Positions 8,817-15,894 of a stretch of DNA of 18,712 nucleotides are shown one piece after another. Origin of the DNA: CAYRHS01 sp964424125 (lineage in GTDB: Bacteria > Actinomycetota > Acidimicrobiia > IMCC26256 > JAOSJL01); the NCBI GenBank assembly GCA_964424125.1, contig CAYRHS010000049.1:1-18712 (forward strand), read 5' to 3'. Numbering within the stretch: position 1 is the first letter of the stretch; every line of letters starts with the position of its first letter. The position numbers were made by a program, and so were the translations under genes. Under the pieces are notes generated by a model. That model ran no database searches. It had not been told where the DNA came from and saw only the letters and a list, made by a program, of their open reading frames with translations.

Positions 8817-10311
8817 AAGACGAACGGAACTCCCGCGCCTCGAGGTCGAGGAGGGCGCGGAAGCGCTCGCGCACGTCCCCCCGCCGGCCGGGGTCGTTGG
8901 CCAGGTTCACGAGCTCGCCCGGGTCCTCCCGGAGGTCGTAGAGCTCGTGGTCCTGGTCGTCGAAGTCGGCGTCCACGTCGAAGAGCTTCACGCCGTTACG
9001 CGTCGGGTCGAGCTGATCGTTGGGCAGCCCACCACCCACCCCGTAGTAGCGGGCGTACTTGTACCGACCGTCGAAGCACCCGCGCAGGGCGTAGCGCGTC
9101 TTCTGAATGTTCGACGTGTGCGCCGAGTCCTGCGCGAAGAGGACCTGCTCGCGAACCGACGTCGACGGGTCGGCGAACACGGGTGTGAGATCGACGCCGC
9201 GGACCTCCGGCGGCGGCTCGACGCCGGCGAGCGCGCAGATCGTCGCCGCGAGGTCGACGTGCGACCCGAGCGAGTCGGTGACCGTCCCTGGCTGCGTGAT
9301 GCCCGGAGCGCGCACGTACAGCGGCACGTTCATGATCTCGTCGTAGACGAACGGGCCTTTGGACCGCAGCCCGTGCGACCCGCACATGTCGCCGTGGTCG
9401 GAGGTGAAAAGGACGACGGTGTCGTCCCAGATGCCGGCCTCGTCGAGCGCGTCCAGGATCGTTCCCAGGCTCTCGTCGGCGAGGCGGTGCAGCTGCACGT
9501 AGTAGTCGAGGTGTCGGAGCCAGGCCCTGGTGTCGCCCGGGTCGATGTAGCCCCACGCTCCGTGCTGTTGGTCCCAACGCCACTGCCGGTGCGACTCGGG
9601 CTTGGTGTAGAGGTCGTCGTCGAAGTTGGCTGGCAGCTCGTCGAAGACCTCGTCGTAGTCCTGCTCGAAGGCAGGGATCGGGTTGCCGGACTTCCACTTC
9701 GCCGACTCGAGGAGCTTCTTGACGAACGCGACCTCGTCGGCGTGACGCTCCTGGTAACGCGGCTGATCGATCGGGAACCACATCACGTCGTGCGGGTTCA
9801 CGAGCGCGACCGTCAGGAACCACGGTTGGTCGAGCGACGTGCCGTTCCGACGGAGCCAGTGCGCGGCGTTCTCGGCGATGATCGGGTCGAAGTGGACACC
9901 CGTGCCCGCCCAGCCCATGAAGTGGAGGTCGTTGCCTTCCCAGTCGGAGTAGCCGTAGGCATCCATGGGCGGGGTCGACCCGAACGACAGGTGCCACTTG
10001 CCGAGGTAGCTGGACCAGTACCCGCCAGCCCGCAGGATCGACCCGACGGTCGGCGTGGCGGAGTCGAGCTCGTGGTGGAAACCGTGGATGACGTTGTCGT
10101 TCACCCCGTGCTGGGGCAGGTGGCGACCCGTCATCATCGTCGCGCGCGACGGTGAGCACGGCGACGAGTGGGTGAAGTGGCTGCGGAACTCCAGGCCGCC
10201 GTCGAGGAGCCGTTGCCGCTGGGGCAGCGCCACCGACTCCGGGAGCCAGCCGCGCTGCCGCTCCTGGTCAGAAACCACGAGCAGGATGTTGGGACGATCG
10301 CTCGCTGCCAT
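8815..10311 (-). CDS. Sulfatase, formylglycine-dependent
   Basis: This 498-aa cytoplasm-type sulfatase of the alkaline phosphatase superfamily hydrolyses sulfate esters (or related phosphonate esters). The formylglycine motif C52-S-P-S-R56 is intact within SSPCSPSRATMMTGR. Metal and substrate residues are visible: D15-Q16 in VVSDQ, K105 and H107 in YLGKWH, and D305-H306 in TSDHGDMCGSHG. The D-Q pair at the first metal site resembles choline-sulfatase and phosphonate-monoester-hydrolase relatives more than classical arylsulfatases with D-D. No signal peptide is visible, so the enzyme is probably intracellular. The ATG at 10309-10311 directly precedes the family core (RPNILLVVSD), so the start is secure. 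It is divergent from the acyl-CoA synthetase, with 94 bases between. No formylglycine-generating enzyme is in the window, and the true substrate cannot be read from sequence. Confidence 0.92.
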   Translation of the reverse strand: MAASDRPNILLVVSDQERQRGWLPESVALPQRQRLLDGGLEFRSHFTHSSPCSPSRATMMTGRHLPQHGVNDNVIHGFHHELDSATPTVGSILRAGGYWSSYLGKWHLSFGSTPPMDAYGYSDWEGNDLHFMGWAGTGVHFDPIIAENAAHWLRRNGTSLDQPWFLTVALVNPHDVMWFPIDQPRYQERHADEVAFVKKLLESAKWKSGNPIPAFEQDYDEVFDELPANFDDDLYTKPESHRQWRWDQQHGAWGYIDPGDTRAWLRHLDYYVQLHRLADESLGTILDALDEAGIWDDTVVLFTSDHGDMCGSHGLRSKGPFVYDEIMNVPLYVRAPGITQPGTVTDSLGSHVDLAATICALAGVEPPPEVRGVDLTPVFADPSTSVREQVLFAQDSAHTSNIQKTRYALRGCFDGRYKYARYYGVGGGLPNDQLDPTRNGVKLFDVDADFDDQDHELYDLREDPGELVNLANDPGRRGDVRERFRALLDLEAREFRSS

Positions 10312-10405
10312 CGGCAGGTCAGGCTACGCCGGCAGCGAGTGGGCGATCGGCGCGCGCGCATGCCATCGTGGGTCGACGTAGCGGTCTTGACCCGAGGGAC
10401 GACCC

Positions 10406-12019
10406 ATGAACTTCGCCAGTGGCTGGGAATCGGTGGCGGACGCGATGCCGAACACGACCGCGCTGGTCCAGGGCGACCGACGGCGGAGCTGGGCGGAGTT
10501 CGACGACCGGGCAGCCCGGCTTGCGGCCGCGTTCGCCGACCTGGGACTGCGGGCGGACTCGAAGGTGGCCTCCTACCTCTACAACTCCAACGAGTACGTC
10601 GAAGGTCAGTTCGCCACCTTCAAGCTCCGGGCCGCGTCGGTCAACGTGAACTACCGGTACGTGGACGACGAGCTCCACTACCTCCTCGAGGACTCTGACG
10701 CCGAGGTGCTGCTCTTCCACGGCCACCTCGCCGAGCACGTCGACACGGTGCGGGGTCGCCTCCCGCAGCTCCGCGCAGTGGTGCAGGTCGACGACGGCAG
10801 CCCACCACTCGACGGTGCCCTGCAATACGAGGAGCTCGTGGTCGCGTACGAGCCGGCCCCGCGGATCGAACGCAGCGGAGACGAGCTCGTGCTCCTCTAC
10901 ACCGGCGGAACCACGGGGATGCCGAAGGGCGTCATGTGGCGCCACGCCGACCTCTGCGGCACGCTCGCGCCGACCGCGTACCGGATGCTCGACGTCGACG
11001 CGCCCGACGACCCGCGCGACGCGGGTCCCCTCGCGGTTCGGTTCGAGGAAGCGGGGCTACGGCCGGTCCACCTACCCGCGTCGCCGCTCATGCACGGCAC
11101 GGGCTTCATGACCACGATCGTGGCGATGCTCGTCGGCGCGACGATCGTGACCCTGGAGAGCCGTCACTTCGACCCGCACGAGCTCTGGGAGACCGTCCAG
11201 CGAGAACGCGTCACCCAGATCGCGATCGTCGGCGACGCGTTCGGCAAGCCCATGGTGCGTGCGCTGGAGGAGGCGGAGCGCGACAGCGACCCGTACGACC
11301 TGTCGTCGCTGAACTTCATCGCCTCTTCGGGCGTGATCTGGTCCGCGCCGGTCAAGGAAGCACTGATGGCGCGGGGTGGATTCCTCTGCCTCGACCTCTT
11401 GGGCTCGACCGAGGGCATCGGCTACGCCAACAAGGTCGATGCACCCGGCACTCGGACCGAGACCGGGCGCTTCCGCATCGGCGACCACGCGCGCGTGCTG
11501 ACCGAGGACGGCCGGGAGGTCGAGCCCGGCTCGGGCGAGCGTGGTCGGCTCGCGCTCGCCGGCCACATCCCCCTCGGCTACTACAAGGACGAGGCGAAGA
11601 CCGCGGAGACGTTCCCGACCCTGGGCGGCGTTCGGTACTCGATCCCGGGCGACTGGGCCACGGTGGAGAGCGACGGGACGATCACCCTGCTCGGGCGCGG
11701 GTCGGTGTCGATCAACACCGGCGGGGAGAAAGTCTACCCGGAAGAGGTCGAGGAGACCGTGAAGACACACCCCGCGGTCGCCGACGCGGTGGTGGTCGGG
11801 ATCCCCGACGACCGTTTCGGCGAGGCCGTCACCGCGGTCGTCGCCCTGCGGCGCGGCGAGCAGGCTGCGCCGGAGGACATCGCCGAGTCCACTCGAGGCG
11901 CGCTCGCGGGCTACAAGCGCCCGAAGCGCGTGGTGATCGTCGACGAGGTCCGACGGGGAGCCAACGGCAAGGCCGACTACGCCTGGGCCAAGGAGCAGGC
12001 GCGGGCGCGTCTCGGCTGA
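10406..12019 (+). CDS. Acyl-CoA synthetase, FadD19-like AMP-binding enzyme
   Basis: This 537-aa member of the ANL superfamily activates a carboxylic acid to its CoA thioester through an acyl-AMP. The ATP-binding signature YTGGTTGMPKGVMWRH is at 165-180. Motif SIGSSE-like LGSTEGIGY follows, then GYYKDEAKTAETF, the hinge-region LGRGSVSINTGGEKVYPEEV, and the catalytic lysine K522 in GANGKADY. The MWRH after the P-loop, IPxGYYKDE and NTGGEKVYPEEVE closely match mycobacterial FadD19/FadD17-type enzymes, which act on steroid side chains or branched acids. Substrate here is inference. The ATG at 10406 has GAGGG about eight bases upstream. It stands divergent to the sulfatase and convergent with groES, with a GC hairpin at its end. 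It is one of only two plus-strand genes in the window. Confidence 0.93.
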   Translation: MNFASGWESVADAMPNTTALVQGDRRRSWAEFDDRAARLAAAFADLGLRADSKVASYLYNSNEYVEGQFATFKLRAASVNVNYRYVDDELHYLLEDSDAEVLLFHGHLAEHVDTVRGRLPQLRAVVQVDDGSPPLDGALQYEELVVAYEPAPRIERSGDELVLLYTGGTTGMPKGVMWRHADLCGTLAPTAYRMLDVDAPDDPRDAGPLAVRFEEAGLRPVHLPASPLMHGTGFMTTIVAMLVGATIVTLESRHFDPHELWETVQRERVTQIAIVGDAFGKPMVRALEEAERDSDPYDLSSLNFIASSGVIWSAPVKEALMARGGFLCLDLLGSTEGIGYANKVDAPGTRTETGRFRIGDHARVLTEDGREVEPGSGERGRLALAGHIPLGYYKDEAKTAETFPTLGGVRYSIPGDWATVESDGTITLLGRGSVSINTGGEKVYPEEVEETVKTHPAVADAVVVGIPDDRFGEAVTAVVALRRGEQAAPEDIAESTRGALAGYKRPKRVVIVDEVRRGANGKADYAWAKEQARARLG

Positions 12020-12036
12020 GCGGCCGGAAGGGCCGC
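12020..12036. terminator. Bidirectional hairpin terminator between the acyl-CoA synthetase gene and groES
   Basis: GCGGCC (12020-12025) and GGCCGC (12031-12036) form a perfect six-pair stem with a five-base loop. The hairpin begins right after the acyl-CoA synthetase stop and lies five bases past the groES stop. In a 22-base convergent gap it is well placed to end transcription from both sides. A pyrimidine-rich stretch follows only on the plus strand, inside groES. Confidence 0.55.
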
Positions 12037-12041
12037 GAGGG

Positions 12042-12350
12042 CTACTTCTTCTTGCCCTTGCCGGCCATCTTGGCGAGTACGTCCCGGGCGGAGAGGATCA
12101 GCAGGTCTTCACCGTCGACCTCGATCTCGGTTCCGCCGTACTTCGAGTAGACGACCATGTCGCCCACCTCGACGTCGACGGGGATGACCTCGCCGGTGTT
12201 CTCGGACCGGGCGCCCGGGCCGACCGCCAGGACCTCGCCCTGCTGCGGCTTCTCCTTGGCGGTGTCGGGGATGACGAGCCCGCTCGCCGTCTTCTCCTCG
12301 GCCTCCGCCGAGCGGACGACGATCCGGTCCCCAAGCGGCTGCAGGTTCAT
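12042..12350 (-). CDS. groES: Co-chaperonin GroES (Cpn10)
   Basis: GroES caps the GroEL chaperonin ring during ATP-driven protein folding. The 102-aa protein has the usual opening MNLQPLGDRIVVR, a mobile loop EEKTASGLVIPDTAKEKPQQ (about 18-37) and the signature GEVIPVDVEVGDMVVYSKYGG. It ends in KMAGKGKKK, slightly longer and more basic than usual. The frame is open further upstream, but the ATG at 12348-12350 matches the family and has GGAGG eight bases before it. The upstream region holds a CIRCE operator and a promoter. No groEL follows: the next gene is the convergent acyl-CoA synthetase, so groES is monocistronic here and its GroEL partner must be elsewhere. Confidence 0.97.
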   Translation of the reverse strand: MNLQPLGDRIVVRSAEAEEKTASGLVIPDTAKEKPQQGEVLAVGPGARSENTGEVIPVDVEVGDMVVYSKYGGTEIEVDGEDLLILSARDVLAKMAGKGKKK

Positions 12351-12460
12351 CGAGGCGCCTCCATTGCGTCGTGCAGTTGCGTGCAGTTGGGTCGTGCTGT
12401 TCCGAACGGCCCGCCGTGAGGGCGGGGGGCCGAGCGGTGGGGCCCGACCCGTCTCGATCG

Positions 12461-12487
12461 TTAGCACTCGTAGTCGACGAGTGCTAA
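12461..12487. promoter_or_regulatory. CIRCE operator (HrcA binding site) for groES
   Basis: The sequence is TTAGCACTC, nine spacer bases, GAGTGCTAA, an exact match to the CIRCE consensus. It lies about 110 bases upstream of the groES start, immediately after the promoter. HrcA bound here is known in many bacteria to repress groES/groEL until heat or protein damage frees the operator. Confidence 0.97.
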
Positions 12488-12491
12488 CGGC

Positions 12492-12521
12492 ACGCTACCC
12501 GCGGTCCGGCCGCACGGGCAA
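12492..12521 (-). promoter_or_regulatory. groES promoter
   Basis: On the minus strand TTGCCC (12516-12521) and TAGCGT (12492-12497) are separated by 18 bases and match actinobacterial housekeeping sigma -35 and -10 elements. The CIRCE operator begins four bases past the -10 box, so the start site would fall inside the operator, the usual arrangement for HrcA repression. The 5' leader would be about 130 bases. Confidence 0.62.
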
Positions 12522-12549
12522 GCCCTCGCCCGGGCGGGGGCGGCGCCTG

Positions 12550-13572
12550 CTACCCGCTCAGGCGCAGGCCCGGGGTCACGCCGTCGTCGAGCGGGGTGGG
12601 GCCGTCGGCGGCGAGGCGCCGGTGGGCGAGCGCAGCAATCATGGCCGCGTTGTCGGTGCAGAGCTCGGGGCTCGGCAGGTGCACCCGACGGCCGGCGGCC
12701 TCGGCGTCCGCGGCCACCCGCTCGCGGAGGCGGGAGTTGGCTGCGACGCCGCCGCCGAGCGCGACCGTCGGGACGTCGAGTCGGTTCGCGGTCCGCAGGA
12801 GCTTGGTCGTCAGCACGTCGACGACCGCCTCCTGGAACGACGCCGCCACGTCCGCCGTGGGCAGGTCGGGGTCCTCGCGCACCCGGTTGACCACCGCGGT
12901 CTTGAGCCCGGAGAACGAGAAGCCGTCACCCGCCTCGAGCATCGGGCGGGGAAAGTCGACCGCCGACGCGTCCCCTTCCTTCGCGGCACGGTCGATCGCC
13001 GGGCCGCCGGGATAGCCGAGACCGATGAACCGGGCGACCTTGTCGAACGCCTCGCCCGCGGCGTCGTCCACCGTCTCGCCGAGCACTCGCGTGCGAAGGT
13101 CGCCTTCGACGAGCGCGAGCAGCGTGTGGCCCCCCGAGGCGAGCAGCACCACCGCCGGGAGTGGCAACGTGGGTTCGTCCAACCACGACGCCCAGACGTG
13201 CGCCTCGAGATGATTGACACCCACGTACGGGATCCCGGACGCGAGGGCGATCGCCTTGGCCGCGCTCACGCCGACCAGCAGGGCCCCGGCCAGCCCGGGA
13301 CCGTGGCAGGCGGCGACGGCAACGAGGTCCTTGAAGTCGACGCCCGCTTCGACCAGCGCCTCGGCCACGACCTCGTCGATGAGCGCGACGTGCGCGCGGC
13401 TCGCGACCTCGGGAACGACGCCACCGAAGCGCGCATGGAGGTCGACCTGGCTCGACACGACGGACGAGCGCACGTCGGCGCCGTCGTCGACGACGGCCGC
13501 CGCCGTCTCGTCGCACGAGGTCTCGATCCCGAGGATCGGGCCGGCGGGAGCGTCGGGAACGGACCGGCTCAT
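12550..13572 (-). CDS. tsaD: tRNA N6-threonylcarbamoyladenosine transferase TsaD
   Basis: TsaD transfers the threonylcarbamoyl group to A37 of ANN-decoding tRNAs, working with TsaB and TsaE. The 340-aa protein has the ASKHA-fold start ILGIETSCDETAAAVV (13-28). GGVVPEVASRAH follows at 50-61. The metal-binding NHLEAH is at 120-125, with H121 and H125. Then come LLASGGHT (143-150), GYPGGPAIDR (186-195), FSFSGLKTA (218-226) and CTDNAAMIA (305-313) with D307. The ATG at 13570-13572 overlaps the rimI stop as ATGA, indicating translational coupling; GAGGAG lies upstream. A much longer open frame continues upstream in the same phase but is only the shadow of rimI and tsaB. It is the last gene of the t6A run, followed by groES with its own promoter. 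Confidence 0.97.
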   Translation of the reverse strand: MSRSVPDAPAGPILGIETSCDETAAAVVDDGADVRSSVVSSQVDLHARFGGVVPEVASRAHVALIDEVVAEALVEAGVDFKDLVAVAACHGPGLAGALLVGVSAAKAIALASGIPYVGVNHLEAHVWASWLDEPTLPLPAVVLLASGGHTLLALVEGDLRTRVLGETVDDAAGEAFDKVARFIGLGYPGGPAIDRAAKEGDASAVDFPRPMLEAGDGFSFSGLKTAVVNRVREDPDLPTADVAASFQEAVVDVLTTKLLRTANRLDVPTVALGGGVAANSRLRERVAADAEAAGRRVHLPSPELCTDNAAMIAALAHRRLAADGPTPLDDGVTPGLRLSG

Positions 13573-14102
13573 GGGTTGGAACGCTCCTCGATGCGGCGCA
13601 GCCGGTCGAGGAATTCGTCGGTGTCGATGTCGTGGACCCACATCACCAGCGCGTCCTCGTTGGTCTCCGCGTAGTAGTTGCGGCGCGTCCCGACCGGCGC
13701 CAAGCCGAAATGCCGGTACATCGCCTGCGCGCTGGTGTTGGCGGCGCGCACCTCGAGCGTGAGGTTCCGGGTCCCGCGGCTGATCGCCTCGTGCGCCAGC
13801 GCGAGCATCAACCGGGTGCCGATCCCGTGTCGCTGCCACCCGGGGTCCACCGCGATCGTGGTCACGTGCGCGTCGTCGCCCGACAGCATCATTCCGGCGT
13901 AGCCGACGACGGTTCGGCCGACGCGGGCGACGAAGTACCCACGGCTCGAGCGCATGGCCAGCTCGCTCAGGAACAGTGACGCGCTCCACGGACGCGGATA
14001 CACCTGCTGCTCGATCCGCTCGACGCCTCGCACGTGCCGTCGGCGCATGCGCGTGATCTCCACCACCGACGCATCCGGCTCCGGGAGTGGCCGCGCGCTC
14101 AT
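13569..14102 (-). CDS. rimI: Ribosomal-protein-alanine N-acetyltransferase RimI-like GNAT
   Basis: This 177-aa GNAT acetyltransferase is of the RimI type, known for N-terminal acetylation of ribosomal protein S18. The acetyl-CoA loop reads Q90-R-H-G-I-G-T within VDPGWQRHGIGTRLM. It is preceded by the beta strand TTIAV and followed by LTLEVRAANTSAQAMYRHFG, the classical RimI motif B. NYYAETNEDALVMW (142-155) is the conserved C-terminal piece. The first 12 residues and last 20 are extra relative to the core. The ATG at 14100-14102 overlaps the tsaB stop as ATGA, and its own stop overlaps the tsaD start in the same way, so three genes are chained. Substrate specificity in this organism is inferred from context; rimI between tsaB and tsaD is a common actinobacterial order. 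Confidence 0.94.
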   Translation of the reverse strand: MSARPLPEPDASVVEITRMRRRHVRGVERIEQQVYPRPWSASLFLSELAMRSSRGYFVARVGRTVVGYAGMMLSGDDAHVTTIAVDPGWQRHGIGTRLMLALAHEAISRGTRNLTLEVRAANTSAQAMYRHFGLAPVGTRRNYYAETNEDALVMWVHDIDTDEFLDRLRRIEERSNP

Positions 14103-14794
14103 GACGCCCGGCGCTCCCAGTTGATCTCGGCATCGGCCTCGCGCACGTACAACGGCTGCAGGTCGGCGGGGCGCCCGAACTCCTCGCGCTCGACGCGCGC
14201 CGCGGTGAGCTGGACCAGCGCCGAGGGGCTGGGGGCGTCGAAGGCCGGCCCGGCCCACTCCGCATGACCGAGGTCGTCGAAGTGGCTCCGGTACGCGGAG
14301 ACGCCGTCTCCCGCGAGGAGCGTCTCCTCACGGTGCGCCTCAAGCTCGGCCGCCACGTCCTCGGGTGGCGCGACCGAGTACTCGGTGATGCGCTGCACGC
14401 CGCCCGGAACGGGTCGGTACAGCGCCCAGAAGACTTCGCCCCGGCGAGCATCGACGACCACGGCGACCTGACGCTCCGAATGACGAAGCGGGTATGCGAC
14501 GAGGTCCAGGCTCGGCACGCCCACGACCGGAAGGTGCAGCACTTCGGCCAGGAGCTTCGCCGTCGTGATCCCGACACGGAGTCCGGTGAAGAGGCCGGGA
14601 CCGAGCCCGACCCCGAGCGCCGCGAGCTGCGCCAGGTCCACGTCGACGTCGTGGGTGAGCTGCCGGATGGCGGGCACCAACAGCTCGGCGTGCCGACGAC
14701 CGCGGCGGACCCGAAGGTCCCCCAGCACGCGACGGTCGTCGCCGAGTGCCACCCCCACCTGGTCGGTCGCCGTGTCGATCCCGAGCACGTTCAC
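14099..14794 (-). CDS. tsaB: tRNA threonylcarbamoyladenosine biosynthesis protein TsaB
   Basis: TsaB is the non-catalytic paralogue of TsaD that scaffolds the t6A-forming complex. The 231-aa protein has the ASKHA opening NVLGIDTATDQVGVAL and the phosphate-loop region GVGLGPGLFTGLRVGITTAK (about 61-80). A VVVDARRGEVFWALY strand pair follows at about 111-125. It lacks the metal-binding histidines of TsaD, as expected. Length fits the family. The start is GTG at 14792-14794 with GGAG six bases upstream, 13 bases after the tsaE stop. Its stop overlaps rimI. Confidence 0.95.
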   Translation of the reverse strand: MNVLGIDTATDQVGVALGDDRRVLGDLRVRRGRRHAELLVPAIRQLTHDVDVDLAQLAALGVGLGPGLFTGLRVGITTAKLLAEVLHLPVVGVPSLDLVAYPLRHSERQVAVVVDARRGEVFWALYRPVPGGVQRITEYSVAPPEDVAAELEAHREETLLAGDGVSAYRSHFDDLGHAEWAGPAFDAPSPSALVQLTAARVEREEFGRPADLQPLYVREADAEINWERRAS

Positions 14795-14807
14795 GCTGAG
14801 CTCCGCG

Positions 14808-15296
14808 TCACTCGATGTCGAGGCCGAAGAGCGCCTCGGTGAGCGCGTCGGCCCGGGCGTTCCACGAGGGGCCCGAAGGGGCGAGCGCCACCAGGCGCTC
14901 GTCGCCCGGGTCCGCGTGAGCGGGGAGCTCGATCCTCACCTCGAGGCGGTCCTCGGGAAGGACCACCTCGACGACGTCGCCCCACTCGACGACCGTCACG
15001 GCGGCGCCGTCGGCGCGCTCCTCGAGCGCGAGCTCCCGGACCTCGTCGAGACGATCCAGCCGGTACACGTCCGCGTGGAGCAGCGGCATCCGACCTTTGT
15101 ACTCGTGGACCAGCGTGAACGTCGGCGAGGTCACCGGCCCCTCCACGTCCAGCCCACGCGCGAGGCCCTGGACGAAGACCGTCTTCCCTGAGCCCAAGCT
15201 CCCACCCACGATGACGAGATCCCCCGGCTGGAGCAAGCCGGCCACTCGCGCTCCCACAGCGCGAGTCTCGTCGGCGGAGCGGGTGACGATTCGCAT
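14808..15296 (-). CDS. tsaE: tRNA threonylcarbamoyladenosine biosynthesis ATPase TsaE
   Basis: TsaE is the P-loop ATPase that resets the TsaB-TsaD complex during t6A synthesis. The 162-aa protein has the Walker A motif GSLGSGKT at 32-39 (Ser in place of the more usual Ala). It also has the conserved SPTFTLVHEY (57-66), HADVYRL (74-80) and the VVEWGD segment (102-107). Length is typical. The ATG at 15294-15296 has GGGGTGA seven bases upstream, which includes the stop of the uracil-DNA glycosylase gene, so only seven bases separate the two. tsaC, the other gene needed for t6A, is not in the window. Confidence 0.96.
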   Translation of the reverse strand: MRIVTRSADETRAVGARVAGLLQPGDLVIVGGSLGSGKTVFVQGLARGLDVEGPVTSPTFTLVHEYKGRMPLLHADVYRLDRLDEVRELALEERADGAAVTVVEWGDVVEVVLPEDRLEVRIELPAHADPGDERLVALAPSGPSWNARADALTEALFGLDIE

Positions 15297-15303
15297 CCGC
15301 TGC

Positions 15304-15894
15304 TCACCCCTGTCGCGTTCCGAGCGCGCGCTTGATGCGGACGAAGTCGGCTCGCATGTCGGCGAGCACGTTGCCTCCGCCTCGTAGCGCGGCCGCCGGG
15401 TGGAACGTCGGGATGAGCACCGCCCGCTCGCCGAACGGGAACTCTCGGCCTCGCGTCCTGGTGATGCCCTCCTTGGTGTCGAGCAGCAGCTTCGTCGCGA
15501 AGTTCCCGAGCGTGACGACGACGGAGGGCTGGATGAAGCCGAGCTGGGCCTCGAGATACGGGCGGCAGGCCTCGATCTCGCCGGGGAGCGGGTCCCGGTT
15601 TCCGGGCGGGCGGCACTTCACGACGTTGGCGATGTAGCAGCCGCCCCGGGTCAGACCGATGCCCTCGATGAGCTCGGTCAGCAGGTTGCCGGACGGACCG
15701 ACGAAGGGCAGCCCTTGCTCGTCCTCCTTCTGGCCCGGCCCCTCACCGACGAACATCAGGTCGGCCTCGGGCTCGCCGTCGCCGAACACGACCTGCGTTC
15801 GACCCTCGGCCAGCGCACACCGCGTGCAGGCGAGCGCGGTGCGCTGGAGCTCCTCGAACGAGGAGAACTCCGGTGCACCCAGCGATCCCTGCAT
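15304..15894 (-). CDS. Uracil-DNA glycosylase, family 4 (Fe-S type)
   Basis: The enzyme removes uracil from DNA at the start of base excision repair. The 196-aa protein has the four cysteines expected for the 4Fe-4S cluster: C23 and C26 (CTRC), C94 (VVKC) and C110 (EAC). Active-site motif 1 reads GEGPGQKEDEQGLPFVG (50-66), and the second is FHPAAALR with H165 (164-171). These fit family 4, although position 52 is Gly where Ala is common. A longer frame runs upstream but only shadows the peptidase gene. The ATG at 15892-15894 overlaps the peptidase stop by one base (TGATG) and has GGAGG seven bases upstream. It is coupled upstream to the P1 peptidase and downstream to tsaE. Confidence 0.94.
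   Translation of the reverse strand: MQGSLGAPEFSSFEELQRTALACTRCALAEGRTQVVFGDGEPEADLMFVGEGPGQKEDEQGLPFVGPSGNLLTELIEGIGLTRGGCYIANVVKCRPPGNRDPLPGEIEACRPYLEAQLGFIQPSVVVTLGNFATKLLLDTKEGITRTRGREFPFGERAVLIPTFHPAAALRGGGNVLADMRADFVRIKRALGTRQG

Noticed and set aside
8803..10155. 450-residue plus-strand frame opposite the sulfatase
   Set aside because: Val/Glu/Arg/His-rich antisense composition, no motif; the sulfatase strand carries the CSPSR and metal-site residues.
12351..12467. An N-terminal extension of GroES
   Set aside because: It would begin inside the CIRCE operator; the canonical MNLQPLGDR start with GGAGG upstream lies at 12350.
12550..14577. A 675-residue minus-strand open frame that looks like a fusion ending in TsaD
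   Set aside because: Only residues from the ATG at 13572 match TsaD; the upstream half is Arg/Ser/Pro-rich shadow of rimI and tsaB, which are intact in other frames and overlap as ATGA.
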